Position numbers and translations under genes: made by a program. Positions 19,777 through 29,330 of a DNA stretch of 51,497 bases are shown one piece after another; position 1 is the stretch's first letter, and every line of letters begins with the position of its first letter. Under the pieces are notes generated by a model. The model was not told the DNA's origin. It saw only the letters and a program-made list of their open reading frames with translations, and ran no database searches. The stretch spans positions 1-51,497 of the forward strand of contig JALEPZ010000089.1 in the NCBI GenBank assembly GCA_022767125.1, written 5' to 3'. This DNA is from Phocaeicola plebeius (GTDB taxonomy: Bacteria; Bacteroidota; Bacteroidia; Bacteroidales; Bacteroidaceae).

Positions 19777-19800
19777 GGCGACCGGCTATTTCCGGTCGCC
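19777..19800 (-). terminator. 9-bp hairpin overlapping the stop codon of the AraC-type gene
   Basis: GGCGACCGG at 19777-19785 and CCGGTCGCC at 19792-19800 form a perfect stem whose 6-nt loop contains the TAG stop (19788-19786). No T-run follows on the coding strand. Confidence 0.45.
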
Positions 19801-20697
19801 AAGTCCCTGCTGCAGCTGATGCCGGTAGTCTTTGGGTGAACAGCCTACGTGTTGGCGCACATACTTGCCGAAGAACGAAGAATTGGGAAATTCCAGGTAG
19901 TCGGCTATCTCCTTGATGCTCCGTTGGGAATATTTCAGCTGGTAGCGGATATCCGCCATCACATACTCGTTGATCCACTCGAAGGCCGTGCGGCCGCTCA
20001 CCTCTTTGCAGATAGTCGACAGATACTTGGCCGTGACGCACAGCTGGTTGCTGTACCAATCCACGGTACGCGGCTTCACCTCCTGCCCACTCAACAGCTG
20101 GATGAACCGCTGGAACTGGTAGTCGCGCTGGCGGACCGGCTCTTCGTCTTCCACCCCATAGAGCTGGACCAGACTGGAGTGAAGCTCCAGCAGCAGCAGA
20201 CGGGCCAGTGCCGTCACCACCTCCTTGGCGCACGGTCGGCCCGGCATTCCGATACGCATTTCAAGCACTTTCCCGTAGAGGTGCAGCAGTTCCATTTCTT
20301 CCTCCGACATATGCAGCAGCGGATGTTCCAAAAAGCGGAATATTTTACGCAGCATATCGCTGTTCAACTGCACGTTTCCCACCTGCAGTTTGCTGGCCAG
20401 GCAGAACACCGTTCCCTCGCAGTCGGGGCTCAGTCCGGCATCCCCCAGCACATCCTTGTGCTTGCACCACAACAGATCGCCCCGCCGGAGCTCGTAACAA
20501 TGAGCATTGACAGTGATGCTGCAACTTCCTTTGTAACAAAATATCAGCATATCCATATTGAGCCGGGCCAGTTTGTCCTGACTGATTGGCTGGCGAATGT
20601 CCAGGATGGCCAGCTCCCCATCCATGTAATGCAGCTGGCAGGCATGCTGCAGGTCGTCGATTCCTACTTCTACTACGTTCTTCTCGATTTCATTCAT
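19786..20697 (-). CDS. AraC-family transcriptional regulator
   Basis: The 303-aa protein has an N-terminal cupin-like sensor region (about residues 30-140) and a C-terminal double helix-turn-helix AraC domain (about 200-295). It shows LCVTAKYLSTICKEVSGRTA, then RSIKEIADYLEFPNSSFFGK and the conserved end GCSPKDYRHQL. It is transcribed away from the RND efflux operon across a 205-bp shared upstream region, so regulation of that pump is the simplest inference. The ligand is unknown. A TAATTTTG box at 20730-20723 on its coding strand may be its -7 element. Confidence 0.9.
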   Translation of the reverse strand: MNEIEKNVVEVGIDDLQHACQLHYMDGELAILDIRQPISQDKLARLNMDMLIFCYKGSCSITVNAHCYELRRGDLLWCKHKDVLGDAGLSPDCEGTVFCLASKLQVGNVQLNSDMLRKIFRFLEHPLLHMSEEEMELLHLYGKVLEMRIGMPGRPCAKEVVTALARLLLLELHSSLVQLYGVEDEEPVRQRDYQFQRFIQLLSGQEVKPRTVDWYSNQLCVTAKYLSTICKEVSGRTAFEWINEYVMADIRYQLKYSQRSIKEIADYLEFPNSSFFGKYVRQHVGCSPKDYRHQLQQGLGDRK

Positions 20698-20861
20698 GGC
20701 TTTCCAATTTGGTTTGATGCGGCAAAATTAGCCGATTCTACCGAAGTTCCCCGATTCCATATCCCATAAAAAAATGGTCTATTCGTCTGATTTCTTCCCC
20801 CATGCGACAAATAGGACAATTCGGAAGAACAATAGGTTACTGTTTCCTTATGAATACCCCC

Positions 20862-20869
20862 TACCTTTG
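20862..20869 (+). promoter_or_regulatory. -7 box of the efflux operon
   Basis: TACCTTTG lies 33 nt upstream of the adaptor-protein ATG. No convincing -33 TTG is seen, which would fit an activator-dependent promoter under the divergent AraC-type regulator. Confidence 0.5.
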
Positions 20870-20902
20870 CCGGCGATTTACAAGTACAAAACAAAGGAAC
20901 TT

Positions 20903-21997
20903 ATGAAAAGAAACAGAATCCGAATGATGGCAGCCACTGGCTGCATCGTACTGGCAACCGCTTGCCAGCAGGCTCCGGGCACCCTGCCCCACGCTGAATA
21001 CGCCACCATGAAAGTCGCTACGGCCGACAAGGAACTGACCGAACACTATTCTGCCTCCATCCGCGGACAGCAGGACATCGACATCTACCCGCAGGTATCG
21101 GGCACCATCCAGCGCCTCTGCATCCAGGAAGGCGAAAAAGTGCGCCGCGGACAGGTACTGTTCGTCATCGACCAGGTACCCTACAAGGCAGCACTGGCCA
21201 CGGCTACCGCCAACGTGAAGGCGGCCAAGGCGGCCCTGCGCACCGCCGAACTGAACTACAACAGCAGCAAGGAGCTGCGGGCGCAGAACGTCATTTCTGA
21301 AGTGAACCTGCAGACCGTGGAGAATGCCTACTACTCGGCACAGGCACAGGTGGCACAGGCGGAAGCACAAGAGCTGAACGCCCGCAACAACCTGTCGTAC
21401 ACCGAAGTGAAGGCTCCCTGCGACGGTGTGGCCGGCGCGCTGCCCTATCGTGTAGGCGCATTGGTAGGCCCCTCCCTGCCCCAGCCGCTGACCACCGTAT
21501 CAGACAATTCGACCATGTTCGTCTATTTCTCGATGACCGAGAACCAGCTGCTGGCCTACACGCGCGAGCACGGCTCGATGGAGGAGGCGGTGAAGAGCCT
21601 GCCCGAAGTGGAGCTGCAGCTGAACGACCAAACCCTCTACGGCACGAAGGGACGCATTGAGAGCATCAGTGGTGTCATCGACCGCCAGACGGGTACCGTC
21701 ACCGCCCGTGCCGCCTTCGACAATGCCGGCCGCCTGCTCCACAGCGGCGCTTCGGGCACGCTGCTGGTGCCCTCCGTCTACAAGAACTGCATCGTCATCC
21801 CCCAGGAGGCCACCGTGCGGATGCAGGACAAGACCTTGGTGTACAAGGTGGTGGACGGGAAGGCCGTCTCTACCCTCATCGAGGTGGCCAGCCTGAACGA
21901 CGGACGTGAATATGTAGTGCTCTCGGGCCTGCAGCCGGGCGAGGAAATCGTCGCCAAAGGGGCCGGCCTGGTGCGCGAAGGGGCACAAGTGAAGTAA
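20903..21997 (+). CDS. RND efflux adaptor (membrane fusion protein), lipoprotein
   Basis: Periplasmic adaptor that links the inner-membrane pump to the outer-membrane channel. The 364-aa form starts at ATG 20903, giving a lipoprotein signal ending in LATAC (Cys about residue 21). An upstream in-frame ATG at 20774 would place 43 non-conserved residues before the signal, so it is rejected. The lipoyl/hairpin region shows DIDIYPQVSGTIQRLCIQEG, KVRRGQVLFVIDQVPY, an alanine-rich coiled coil, and TEVKAPCDGVAGALPYRVG, here SYTEVKAP. HlyD/AcrA family. First gene of the three-gene operon. Confidence 0.93.
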   Translation: MKRNRIRMMAATGCIVLATACQQAPGTLPHAEYATMKVATADKELTEHYSASIRGQQDIDIYPQVSGTIQRLCIQEGEKVRRGQVLFVIDQVPYKAALATATANVKAAKAALRTAELNYNSSKELRAQNVISEVNLQTVENAYYSAQAQVAQAEAQELNARNNLSYTEVKAPCDGVAGALPYRVGALVGPSLPQPLTTVSDNSTMFVYFSMTENQLLAYTREHGSMEEAVKSLPEVELQLNDQTLYGTKGRIESISGVIDRQTGTVTARAAFDNAGRLLHSGASGTLLVPSVYKNCIVIPQEATVRMQDKTLVYKVVDGKAVSTLIEVASLNDGREYVVLSGLQPGEEIVAKGAGLVREGAQVK

Positions 21998-22029
21998 CTG
22001 GAACAACTCTGAACACAAGAACATAAGAT

Positions 22030-25000
22030 ATGAAAGGAAACATATTCATCAAACGACCGTCCATGGCCATCGCCATCTCTATCCTGATTGTCGCCATCGG
22101 ACTGATATCCCTCGTGTCGCTCCCGGTGGAGCAGTACCCCGACATCGCGCCGCCCACCGTGCAGGTAGAGGCCAGCTATACGGGTGCCGATGCCGAAGCG
22201 GTGATGAACTCCGTCATCATGCCGCTGGAGGAGAGCATCAACGGGGTGGAGAACATGATGTACATCACCTCTACCGCCACCAACGCCGGTACGGCCAGCA
22301 TCCAGGTGTATTTCAAGCAGGGCACCGACCCCGACATGGCGGCGGTGAACGTGCAGAACCGCGTCAGCAAGGCGCAGGGACTGCTGCCCGCCGAGGTCAC
22401 CAAGATCGGTGTCACCACCAACAAGCAGCAGACCAGCTTCCTGCAGATTGGCTCATTGGTGGCCACCGACGGGAAGTATGACCAGACCTTTCTGGCCAAC
22501 TACCTGGACATCAATGTAGTGCCGCAAATCAAGCGTGTGCAGGGCGTGGGCGATGTGATGGCGCTGGGCGACACCTACAGTATGCGCATCTGGCTCAACC
22601 CCGAGCGCATGGCGCAGTACGGGCTGGTGCCGTCGGACATCACCGCCGTGCTGGGCGAACAGAACATCGTGGCCCCCACCGGCTCGCTGGGCGAGAACTC
22701 GGCGAACACCTTCCAGTTCACCATGAAGTACCGTGGCCGGCTGAAGGATGCCGACGAGTTCCGCAACATCGTGGTACGGGCCCGGGAAGACGGATCGGTG
22801 CTGCGCCTCAAGGACGTGGCACGGGTGGAACTGGGCACGCTGAGCTACAGCTTCCAGAGCACGATGGACGGCAACCCCTCGTGTACCTTCATCGTGTTCC
22901 AGGTGGCCGGCTCGAACGCCACCGCCGTGAACAAGCAGATTGCCGCCGAGCTGGAGCGCATGGGCAAGGACCTGCCCACCGGCACGGAGTTCGTCACCAT
23001 GATGTCCTCCAACGACTTCCTGTTCGCCTCCATCCATAATGTGGTCGAGACCCTCGTCATCGCCATCATCCTCGTGATCCTGGTGGTGTACTTCTTCCTG
23101 CAGGACTTCAAGAGTACGCTCATCCCGTCCATCTCCATCATCGTGTCGCTCATCGGTACCTTCGCCTGCCTCGTGGCCGCCGGCTTCAGTCTGAACATCC
23201 TGACGCTGTTCGCCCTGGTGCTCGCCATCGGTACGGTGGTCGATGACGCCATCGTGGTGGTCGAGGCCGTGCAGGCCAAATTCGACGCGGGCTACACCTC
23301 TCCCTACCAGGCGACGAAAGACGCGATGGGCGATGTGACCATGGCCATCGTGTCGTGTACGTTCGTGTTCATGGCGGTGTTCATCCCCGTCACCTTCATG
23401 GGCGGCACGTCGGGTATCTTCTACACCCAGTTCGGTATCACCATGGCCACCTCCGTAGGTATCTCCATGATTTCCGCCCTCGTGCTCTGCCCTGCCCTCT
23501 GTGCGCTCATCATGCGTCCGAGCGACGGCACCAAGAGCGCGAAGAGCATCAACGGACGGGTGAAGGCAGCCTACAACGCCTCCTTCAACGCCATCATGGG
23601 CAAGTACAAGCGCGGCGTGATGTTTTTCATCCACCACCGCTGGATGGTGTGGGCCTCGCTCGTGGCCACCGCCGTGCTGCTGGTATGGCTGATGAGGACC
23701 ACCAAGACCGGCCTCGTGCCGCAGGAGGACCAGGGTGTCATCATGGTGAACGTGAGCACCGCCCCGGGCAACACGCTGAAAGAGACCGTACAGATCATGG
23801 ACAAGGTGGAGGCCATCCTGAAGGAAACCCCCGAAATAGAGCACTACCAGCGCGTGAGCGGCTACGGCTTCCTCTCGGACCAAGGCACCTCCTACGGCAT
23901 GAGCATCATCCGTCTGAAGGACTGGAGCGAGCGCAAAGGCGAGGAACACACCGCCAACGCCGTGATGATGCGGCTCAACATGCAGTTTGCCGGCATCAAG
24001 GAGGCACAGGTGTTCTGTTTCCAACCCGCCATGGTGCCCGGCTACGGTATGGGTAACGCCATCGAGCTGAACATGCAGGACAAGACGGGCGGCGAGAAGG
24101 CTGTGTTCTACCGGAATGTGATGCAGTTCCTCGGCGCACTGAACCAGCGTCCCGAAATCGCCATGGCCTACACCTCGTATGCCATGAACTTCCCCCAGTA
24201 CAGCATCGACGTAGATGCCGCCAAGTGCAAGCGAGCCGGCATCTCCCCCGCTTCGGTGCTCGATGTCATCGGGTCCTACTGCGGCGGTGCCTACGTGAGC
24301 AACTACAACCAGTTCGGCAAGGTCTACCGCGTCATGCTGCAGGCCGACCCGCAGTACCGCCTCGACGAGAACTCGCTGAAGAACCTCTACCTGCGCAACG
24401 GTGCGGAGATGGCCCCCGTCAGCCAGTTTGCCACGGTGAAGCCCGTGCTGGGACCGGAAACCGACAACCGCTTCAACCTCTACAGCTCCATCACCGTGAA
24501 CGTGAATGTGGCCGAAGGCTACTCCTCGGGTGAGGCGCAGCAGGCCATTGACGAAGTGGTGCACGCCACCCTCCCCTCCGGCTACGGCTATGAGTACGGC
24601 GGCATGGCGCGTGAGGAGGCCAACAACGCCAGCGGTTCGGGTACGGTATTCATCTACGGAATCTGCGTGTTCCTCATCTACCTCATCCTGGTCTGCCTCT
24701 ACGAGAGCTTCCTCATCCCCTGGGCGGTCATCCTGTCCGTTCCCTTCGGTCTGATGGGCTCGTTCCTCTTCGCCAAGCTGTTCGGACTGGAGAACAACAT
24801 CTACCTCCAGACGGGTGTCATCATGCTCATCGGCCTGCTGGCCAAAACGGCCATCCTCATCACAGAGTTCGCCGTAGAACGCCGCCGCAAGGGCATGGGC
24901 ATCATTGAGTCGGCCTACACCGCCGCCCAGGTACGTCTGCGCCCCATCCTGATGACCGTGCTCACCATGATCTTCGGTATGCTGCCGCTGATGTTCTCTA

Positions 25001-25224
25001 CCGGCGCCGGTGCCAACGGTAACTCGTCGCTCGGTACGGGTGTCGTAGGCGGTATGGCCATCGGTACGCTGGCCCTGCTGTTCGTGGTGCCCGTGTTCTA
25101 CATCGTCTTCGAGTACCTGCAGGAAAAGGTGCGCAAGCCGATGCAGGTGGAAATGGACGAACAGGTACGACTGGAGATGGAACGCAGCCACCAGGAGAAG
25201 GACGAGCATACGTCATCTAAGTAA
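22030..25224 (+). CDS. RND-family multidrug efflux pump, inner-membrane transporter
   Basis: A proton-driven trimeric HAE1-type exporter of 1064 aa, the usual AcrB length. It opens with the first membrane helix MKGNIFIKRPSMAIAISILI and the LPVEQYPDIAPPTV motif. The proton-relay acidic pair is in GTVVDDAIVVVEAV (TM4), and the Lys partner in LLAKTAILITEFAVE (TM10). Both periplasmic loops are full length. Substrates cannot be read from sequence; homologues in Bacteroides export drugs, bile salts and detergents. It is 32 nt after the adaptor and 22 nt before the outer-membrane factor. Confidence 0.96.
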   Translation: MKGNIFIKRPSMAIAISILIVAIGLISLVSLPVEQYPDIAPPTVQVEASYTGADAEAVMNSVIMPLEESINGVENMMYITSTATNAGTASIQVYFKQGTDPDMAAVNVQNRVSKAQGLLPAEVTKIGVTTNKQQTSFLQIGSLVATDGKYDQTFLANYLDINVVPQIKRVQGVGDVMALGDTYSMRIWLNPERMAQYGLVPSDITAVLGEQNIVAPTGSLGENSANTFQFTMKYRGRLKDADEFRNIVVRAREDGSVLRLKDVARVELGTLSYSFQSTMDGNPSCTFIVFQVAGSNATAVNKQIAAELERMGKDLPTGTEFVTMMSSNDFLFASIHNVVETLVIAIILVILVVYFFLQDFKSTLIPSISIIVSLIGTFACLVAAGFSLNILTLFALVLAIGTVVDDAIVVVEAVQAKFDAGYTSPYQATKDAMGDVTMAIVSCTFVFMAVFIPVTFMGGTSGIFYTQFGITMATSVGISMISALVLCPALCALIMRPSDGTKSAKSINGRVKAAYNASFNAIMGKYKRGVMFFIHHRWMVWASLVATAVLLVWLMRTTKTGLVPQEDQGVIMVNVSTAPGNTLKETVQIMDKVEAILKETPEIEHYQRVSGYGFLSDQGTSYGMSIIRLKDWSERKGEEHTANAVMMRLNMQFAGIKEAQVFCFQPAMVPGYGMGNAIELNMQDKTGGEKAVFYRNVMQFLGALNQRPEIAMAYTSYAMNFPQYSIDVDAAKCKRAGISPASVLDVIGSYCGGAYVSNYNQFGKVYRVMLQADPQYRLDENSLKNLYLRNGAEMAPVSQFATVKPVLGPETDNRFNLYSSITVNVNVAEGYSSGEAQQAIDEVVHATLPSGYGYEYGGMAREEANNASGSGTVFIYGICVFLIYLILVCLYESFLIPWAVILSVPFGLMGSFLFAKLFGLENNIYLQTGVIMLIGLLAKTAILITEFAVERRRKGMGIIESAYTAAQVRLRPILMTVLTMIFGMLPLMFSTGAGANGNSSLGTGVVGGMAIGTLALLFVVPVFYIVFEYLQEKVRKPMQVEMDEQVRLEMERSHQEKDEHTSSK

Positions 25225-25246
25225 CCCCTACCAACAATTTCAAAGT

Positions 25247-26614
25247 ATGAAAAGAAACATCTTCACCATAGCCGCAACGGGCCTACTGCTCAGCAGCTGC
25301 GGCATCTATAACCATTACAAGCCCGTACAGGAGGTGCCCGACCAGCTGTACGGCGAACAGCCGGCAGCAACGGACGACACTGCCTCCATTGCCGACAAGA
25401 GCTGGAACGAACTGTTCACCGACCCGCACCTGGCGGCACTCATCAAACGGGGACTGGCCAACAACACCGACTACCTTGCTGCCCAGCAGCGGGTGAAGGA
25501 GGCAGAGGCCACCCTGCTCTCGGCGAAGCTCGCCTACCTGCCTTCGTTTGCCCTGGCTCCCCAGGGCACCGTGAGCAGCTTCGACAACCACAAGGCCACA
25601 CAGACCTACACACTGCCGGTCACTGCCTCGTGGGAACTGGACATCTTCGGAAAACTGCGTAACGCCAAGCAGCAGGCCAAGGCCCTTTACGCACAGAGCC
25701 AAGACTACCGGCAAGCCGTGCGCACACAGCTGATAGCCGGCATCGCCAACACCTACTACACCCTGCTGATGCTCGATGCACAGCTCGCCATCAGCCAGGA
25801 GGCGGAAACATCGTGGAAGGAGTCGGCCCGCAGCACCCGTGCCCTGATGGCGGCCGGACAGGCAAACGAAGCCGCCGCTTCGCAGATGGAGGCCGCTGCC
25901 CTCAGCGTCAGTGCTTCGGTGCTCGACCTGAAGGAGCAGATCAACCAAGTGAAGAACAGCTTGTCGCTCCTGCTGGCCGAAACACCGCACGATTTCCAGC
26001 GCGGCTCCCTCAACGGGATGCAGCTGCCCGAACAGTTGGCCACCGGCATCCCGGTAGACCTGCTGTCCCGTCGCCCGGATGTACGCGCGGCCGAACGCAG
26101 TTTGGAACGAGCTTTCTATGCCACCAGCCAGGCCCGCGCCTCGTTCTATCCTTCCGTGGTACTGAGCGGCAGTGCCGGATGGACCAACTCGGCAGGCGGA
26201 TACATCGTCAATCCGGGCCAGTTCATCGCTTCGGCAGTGGGTTCGCTGACGCAGCCCCTCTTTGCCCGCGGCCAGCTGGTCGGCCAGCTGAAGATAGCCA
26301 AGGCCCAACAGGAAGAGGCACGGCTCAGCTTCGAACAGACCCTGCTGAATGCCGGAGTGGAAGTCAACGAGGCCCTGGAACAATGCCAGACGGCCCGTGC
26401 CAAATCCCTCCTGTTCGACCAGCAAGTGGAAGCATTACGGAAAGCCTACCGCAGCACCTCGCTGCTGATGGAGCACGGCACCACCACCTACCTGGAGGTG
26501 CTGACCGCCCAGCAGTCGCTGCTCAACGCCCAGCTGACCCAGGCAGCCAACCGTTTTGCTGAGATTCAAGGGGTCGTCAACCTGTACAGTGCCTTAGGAG
26601 GCGGTGCAGAATAA
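25247..26614 (+). CDS. Outer-membrane efflux lipoprotein (NodT/TolC family)
   Basis: A trimeric outer-membrane channel that completes the pump. The 455-aa protein has a lipobox LLSSC (Cys about residue 18). It shows two repeats typical of the family, around residues 75-225 (NNTDYLAAQQRVKEAEATLL, SWELDIFGKLRNAKQQAKAL) and 265-450 (PVDLLSRRPDVRAAERSLER, then TYLEVLTAQQSLLNAQL). Gene order adaptor-pump-channel is standard. A strong terminator follows at 26653-26691. Confidence 0.94.
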   Translation: MKRNIFTIAATGLLLSSCGIYNHYKPVQEVPDQLYGEQPAATDDTASIADKSWNELFTDPHLAALIKRGLANNTDYLAAQQRVKEAEATLLSAKLAYLPSFALAPQGTVSSFDNHKATQTYTLPVTASWELDIFGKLRNAKQQAKALYAQSQDYRQAVRTQLIAGIANTYYTLLMLDAQLAISQEAETSWKESARSTRALMAAGQANEAAASQMEAAALSVSASVLDLKEQINQVKNSLSLLLAETPHDFQRGSLNGMQLPEQLATGIPVDLLSRRPDVRAAERSLERAFYATSQARASFYPSVVLSGSAGWTNSAGGYIVNPGQFIASAVGSLTQPLFARGQLVGQLKIAKAQQEEARLSFEQTLLNAGVEVNEALEQCQTARAKSLLFDQQVEALRKAYRSTSLLMEHGTTTYLEVLTAQQSLLNAQLTQAANRFAEIQGVVNLYSALGGGAE

Positions 26615-26652
26615 ACCCTGTTTCTGTTTTTTTTATTCATATAACTAACAAA

Positions 26653-26691
26653 GGGCTGTCCGGAAAGTGATTTTAGGACAGCCCGTTTTTT
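26653..26691 (+). terminator. Intrinsic terminator of the efflux operon
   Basis: GGGCTGTCC at 26653-26661 pairs perfectly with GGACAGCCC at 26676-26684, followed by GTTTTTT. The stem resembles the ends of the dispersed repeat. Confidence 0.8.
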
Positions 26692-26711
26692 GTATTCCCG
26701 TACAGGCCCCC

Positions 26712-26901
26712 AGGCTGTCTGGGAATGGTTATCCGCCTTCCTTTTTCCCTGTCATTTCGAACGTAGTGAGAAATCTCTTCTTTCTCCCTGTCATTTCAAA
26801 CGAAGCGAGAAATCTGTTAGCACAAAATGGATGTATTCAGATGCTTCACTCCGTTCAGCATGACAATTGGATAGGGGTAGCCCAAGGTTTTCGGACAGGC
26901 T
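26712..26901 (+). repeat. Copy of the dispersed MITE/REP-like repeat
   Basis: It starts AGGCTGTCTGGGAATGG and ends AAGGTTTTCGGACAGGCT, giving recognisable terminal inverted repeats. Inside it has two CATTTC...GAGAAATCT units and the GATGCT...AGCATGAC hairpin, as in the copy at 1776-1960. Confidence 0.8.
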
Positions 26902-26991
26902 CCCCCAATCCACCCTCCGGTCATTCCGGACGAAGAGGGACGAACTGAAGAGTCGCCATCGAGGGCCTTCGTGCAAAAAAAAACTGATTTC

Positions 26992-27023
26992 TTTGGCAGA
27001 TTTGCCACAAATCCTTAACTTTG
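26992..27023 (+). promoter_or_regulatory. Promoter of the amgK-murU operon
   Basis: TTTG at 26992-26995 and TAACTTTG at 27016-27023 with a 20-nt spacer give a full Bacteroidetes promoter. The ATG follows 23 nt later. It also decides the start, because an upstream in-frame ATG at 26867 precedes it and lies in the repeat. Confidence 0.75.
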
Positions 27024-27046
27024 TTAATCGAGAAACTCAACCCACT

Positions 27047-28471
27047 ATGACAACGAATTCAGCAACACTGCAACAGCTCTACCTTGCCGCTACCGGCCAT
27101 CGGCCCACCTCCGTAGAAATCCTGCCTGGAGCCGGGTCCAACCGACGCTATTACCGCCTGCGGGGCAACCCTACCCTTATCGGCGTGTGCGGCACTTCCG
27201 TCGACGAGAACAAGGCATTTATCTATATGGCCCGCCATTTCGAGGAAAAGGGGTTGCCCGTTCCGCATGTCCATGCTACCAGTGAAGACCTGACCTGCTA
27301 CCTCCAGGACGACCTGGGCAACACGCAGCTCTTCGATGCCATCGCCCACGGCCGGGAAACGGGCCGGTTCGATGCCGACGAGGTGGCCTTGCTGCGCAAG
27401 ACCATCCGGCTACTGCCCCGCCTGCAGTGTGAAGGAGCGGAAGACATGGACTTCAGTGTCTGCCATCCCCAACCCGAATTCAACCGCCGCAGCATTCTGT
27501 GGGATTTGAGCTATTTCAAATACTGCTTCCTGAAGGCCACAGGCCTGGAGTTCCAAGAAGACCGGCTGGAGGACGACTACGAGAAGATGTGCGACATCCT
27601 GCTGTCGACCCCTACCCCTACCTTCATGTACCGCGACTTCCAGAGCCGCAACGTGATGGTGCACCATGGCGAACCGTTTTTCATTGATTTCCAAGGCGGA
27701 CGGAAAGGCCCCGTCTTCTACGATGTCGCCTCGTTTCTCTGGCAGGCCAAAGCGCATTTCCCGCCCGAGCTCCGCAACGAACTGTTGGCCGACTACCTCG
27801 ACGAGCTTCGTCATTACCTGCCCATGCCGGAAGAGACCTTCCGTCACCAGTTGCGCCACTACGTCTTGTTCCGTACCCTTCAGGTACTCGGGGCCTACGG
27901 CTTCCGCGGCTATTTCGAGCGGAAACCGCACTTCCTGCAGAGTGTGCCTTTTGCCGTGGAAAACCTGCGTCAGCTGTTGGCCGAAGGCTTCCCCGAATAC
28001 CCTTACCTGAGCCAGATGCTGGAGGAACTGACCAACTTGCCCCAGTTCGTGTTCGAACGCAACAAGCAGAAACTGACGGTACGGGTGATGAGTTTTTCCT
28101 ATCGCAAAGGTATTCCCGAAGACCCCACCGGCAACGGAGGCGGCTATGTGTTCGACTGCCGTGCCGTCCATAACCCGGGCCGCTACGAACAATACCGGCA
28201 CCTGACAGGCCGCGACGAGCCCGTCATCCGTTTCCTGGAAGAAGACGGGGAAATCCTGACCTTCCTGGCCCAGGTGGACACCCTGGTCGATGCCCACGTA
28301 CAGCGGTATCTGGAGCGGGGATTCGAACACCTGATGGTCTGCTTCGGCTGTACGGGCGGACAGCACCGCTCGGTCTATGCCGCCGAACATGTGGCCCGCC
28401 ACCTGCACGAGAAATTCGGCATCCGTGTGGAACTGGAACACCGGGAGCAACAGATTCACCAGTTCGTCTAA
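27047..28471 (+). CDS. amgK: AmgK-like sugar kinase fused to a RapZ-type C-terminal domain
   Basis: The 474-aa protein has two domains. Residues about 1-330 are an aminoglycoside-phosphotransferase fold with the catalytic loop MYRDFQSRNVMV and the metal-binding PFFIDFQGGRKGP. This matches AmgK, which phosphorylates the anomeric carbon of N-acetylmuramate or GlcNAc in peptidoglycan recycling. Residues about 345-474 match the RapZ C-terminal domain: VMSFSYRKGIPEDPTG, YVFDCRAVHNPGR and the signature FGCTGGQHRSVYAAEHVA. In E. coli RapZ that domain senses glucosamine 6-phosphate; the RapZ N-terminal P-loop kinase is absent here. The next gene is MurU-like, which strongly supports the AmgK call. 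A role for the RapZ part as an amino-sugar sensor is inference. Confidence 0.85.
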   Translation: MTTNSATLQQLYLAATGHRPTSVEILPGAGSNRRYYRLRGNPTLIGVCGTSVDENKAFIYMARHFEEKGLPVPHVHATSEDLTCYLQDDLGNTQLFDAIAHGRETGRFDADEVALLRKTIRLLPRLQCEGAEDMDFSVCHPQPEFNRRSILWDLSYFKYCFLKATGLEFQEDRLEDDYEKMCDILLSTPTPTFMYRDFQSRNVMVHHGEPFFIDFQGGRKGPVFYDVASFLWQAKAHFPPELRNELLADYLDELRHYLPMPEETFRHQLRHYVLFRTLQVLGAYGFRGYFERKPHFLQSVPFAVENLRQLLAEGFPEYPYLSQMLEELTNLPQFVFERNKQKLTVRVMSFSYRKGIPEDPTGNGGGYVFDCRAVHNPGRYEQYRHLTGRDEPVIRFLEEDGEILTFLAQVDTLVDAHVQRYLERGFEHLMVCFGCTGGQHRSVYAAEHVARHLHEKFGIRVELEHREQQIHQFV

Positions 28472-28492
28472 CCTTTTCCCCCTTCAGCATCC

Positions 28493-29251
28493 ATGAAAGC
28501 CATGTTATTTGCCGCCGGACGGGGCACCCGGCTGAAACCATTGACCGACACCATGCCCAAGGCACTGGTCCCCGTTGCCGGCACGCCGATGCTGGAACAC
28601 GTCATCCTCCGGCTGAAAGCGGCAGGAGTGACCGAACTGGTGGTCAACATCCACCATTTCGGGGAACAAATCATCGAATTTCTCCATGCGCGGCAGGATT
28701 TCGGACTGACCGTCCACATCAGCGACGAGCGCGGAGCATTGTTAGACACAGGAGGAGGCATCCGCAAGGCCGCTCCGTTCTTCGAAGGCAGAGAACCGTT
28801 TCTGGTCCACAATGTGGACATCCTCTCGAATGCAGACTTACGGCAACTCTACACCGACCATCTGAGCAGCGGCCACGAGGCCACCTTGCTGGTCAGTCCG
28901 AGACCTACCACCCGCTACCTGCTGTTCGACGACCGTCAACGACTCTGCGGGTGGATTCATAAGGGAACCGGGCAGACAAAGCCGGAGGGCTTCACCTACT
29001 CTCCGTCGCTGCACCAGGAATATGCTTTCAGTGGCATTCATGTGTTCTCCCCCTCCCTGTTCCGCTACATGGACCAACGGTGGGAGGGCCCATTCTCCAT
29101 CACCGATTTCTACCTGGCGGTCTGCCGTCAGGCATACATCGGCGGCTGCATCCGCCCCGACCTGCAGCTGATGGACATCGGCAAACCGGAAACGCTGGCA
29201 AAAGCGGAAGACTTCCTGACACGCAGTGGCATAACGGTGACAGAGAGATAG
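28493..29251 (+). CDS. murU: N-acetylmuramate 1-phosphate uridylyltransferase (MurU-like)
   Basis: A nucleotidyltransferase of 252 aa with FAAGRGTRLKPLTDTMPKAL (residues 5-24), the pyrophosphorylase signature. It also has the VVNIHHFGEQI segment and an FLVHNVDILSNADL metal-site region. Following an AmgK-like kinase by 21 nt on the same strand, it most likely makes UDP-MurNAc from MurNAc 1-phosphate, bypassing de novo synthesis and giving fosfomycin tolerance in organisms where the pathway is known. Sugar-nucleotide transferases are hard to tell apart by sequence; a GlcNAc or mannose 1-phosphate role remains possible. Confidence 0.82.
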   Translation: MKAMLFAAGRGTRLKPLTDTMPKALVPVAGTPMLEHVILRLKAAGVTELVVNIHHFGEQIIEFLHARQDFGLTVHISDERGALLDTGGGIRKAAPFFEGREPFLVHNVDILSNADLRQLYTDHLSSGHEATLLVSPRPTTRYLLFDDRQRLCGWIHKGTGQTKPEGFTYSPSLHQEYAFSGIHVFSPSLFRYMDQRWEGPFSITDFYLAVCRQAYIGGCIRPDLQLMDIGKPETLAKAEDFLTRSGITVTER

Positions 29252-29267
29252 AGCACAAAGAAAAAAG

Positions 29268-29325
29268 ACGCTGTCTCCCTGTGACGCTGTGTCTCTGTGA
29301 TCTGTCTCTCTGTGACGCTGTGTTT
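29268..29325. repeat. Imperfect tandem CTCTGTGACGCTGTGT-type repeat
   Basis: The gap between the convergent murU and metH genes consists of degenerate units (GACGCTGTCTCCCTGT, GACGCTGTGTCTCTGT, GATCTGTCTCTCTGT, GACGCTGTGTTTC). Low-complexity spacer with no coding potential. Confidence 0.6.
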
Positions 29326-29330
29326 CAACA

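Noticed and set aside
22453-25209. Open frame of 918 codons antisense to the RND pump
   Set aside because: It is His/Val/Gly/Glu-rich without any domain and mirrors the GC-rich codon pattern of the pump gene on the other strand.
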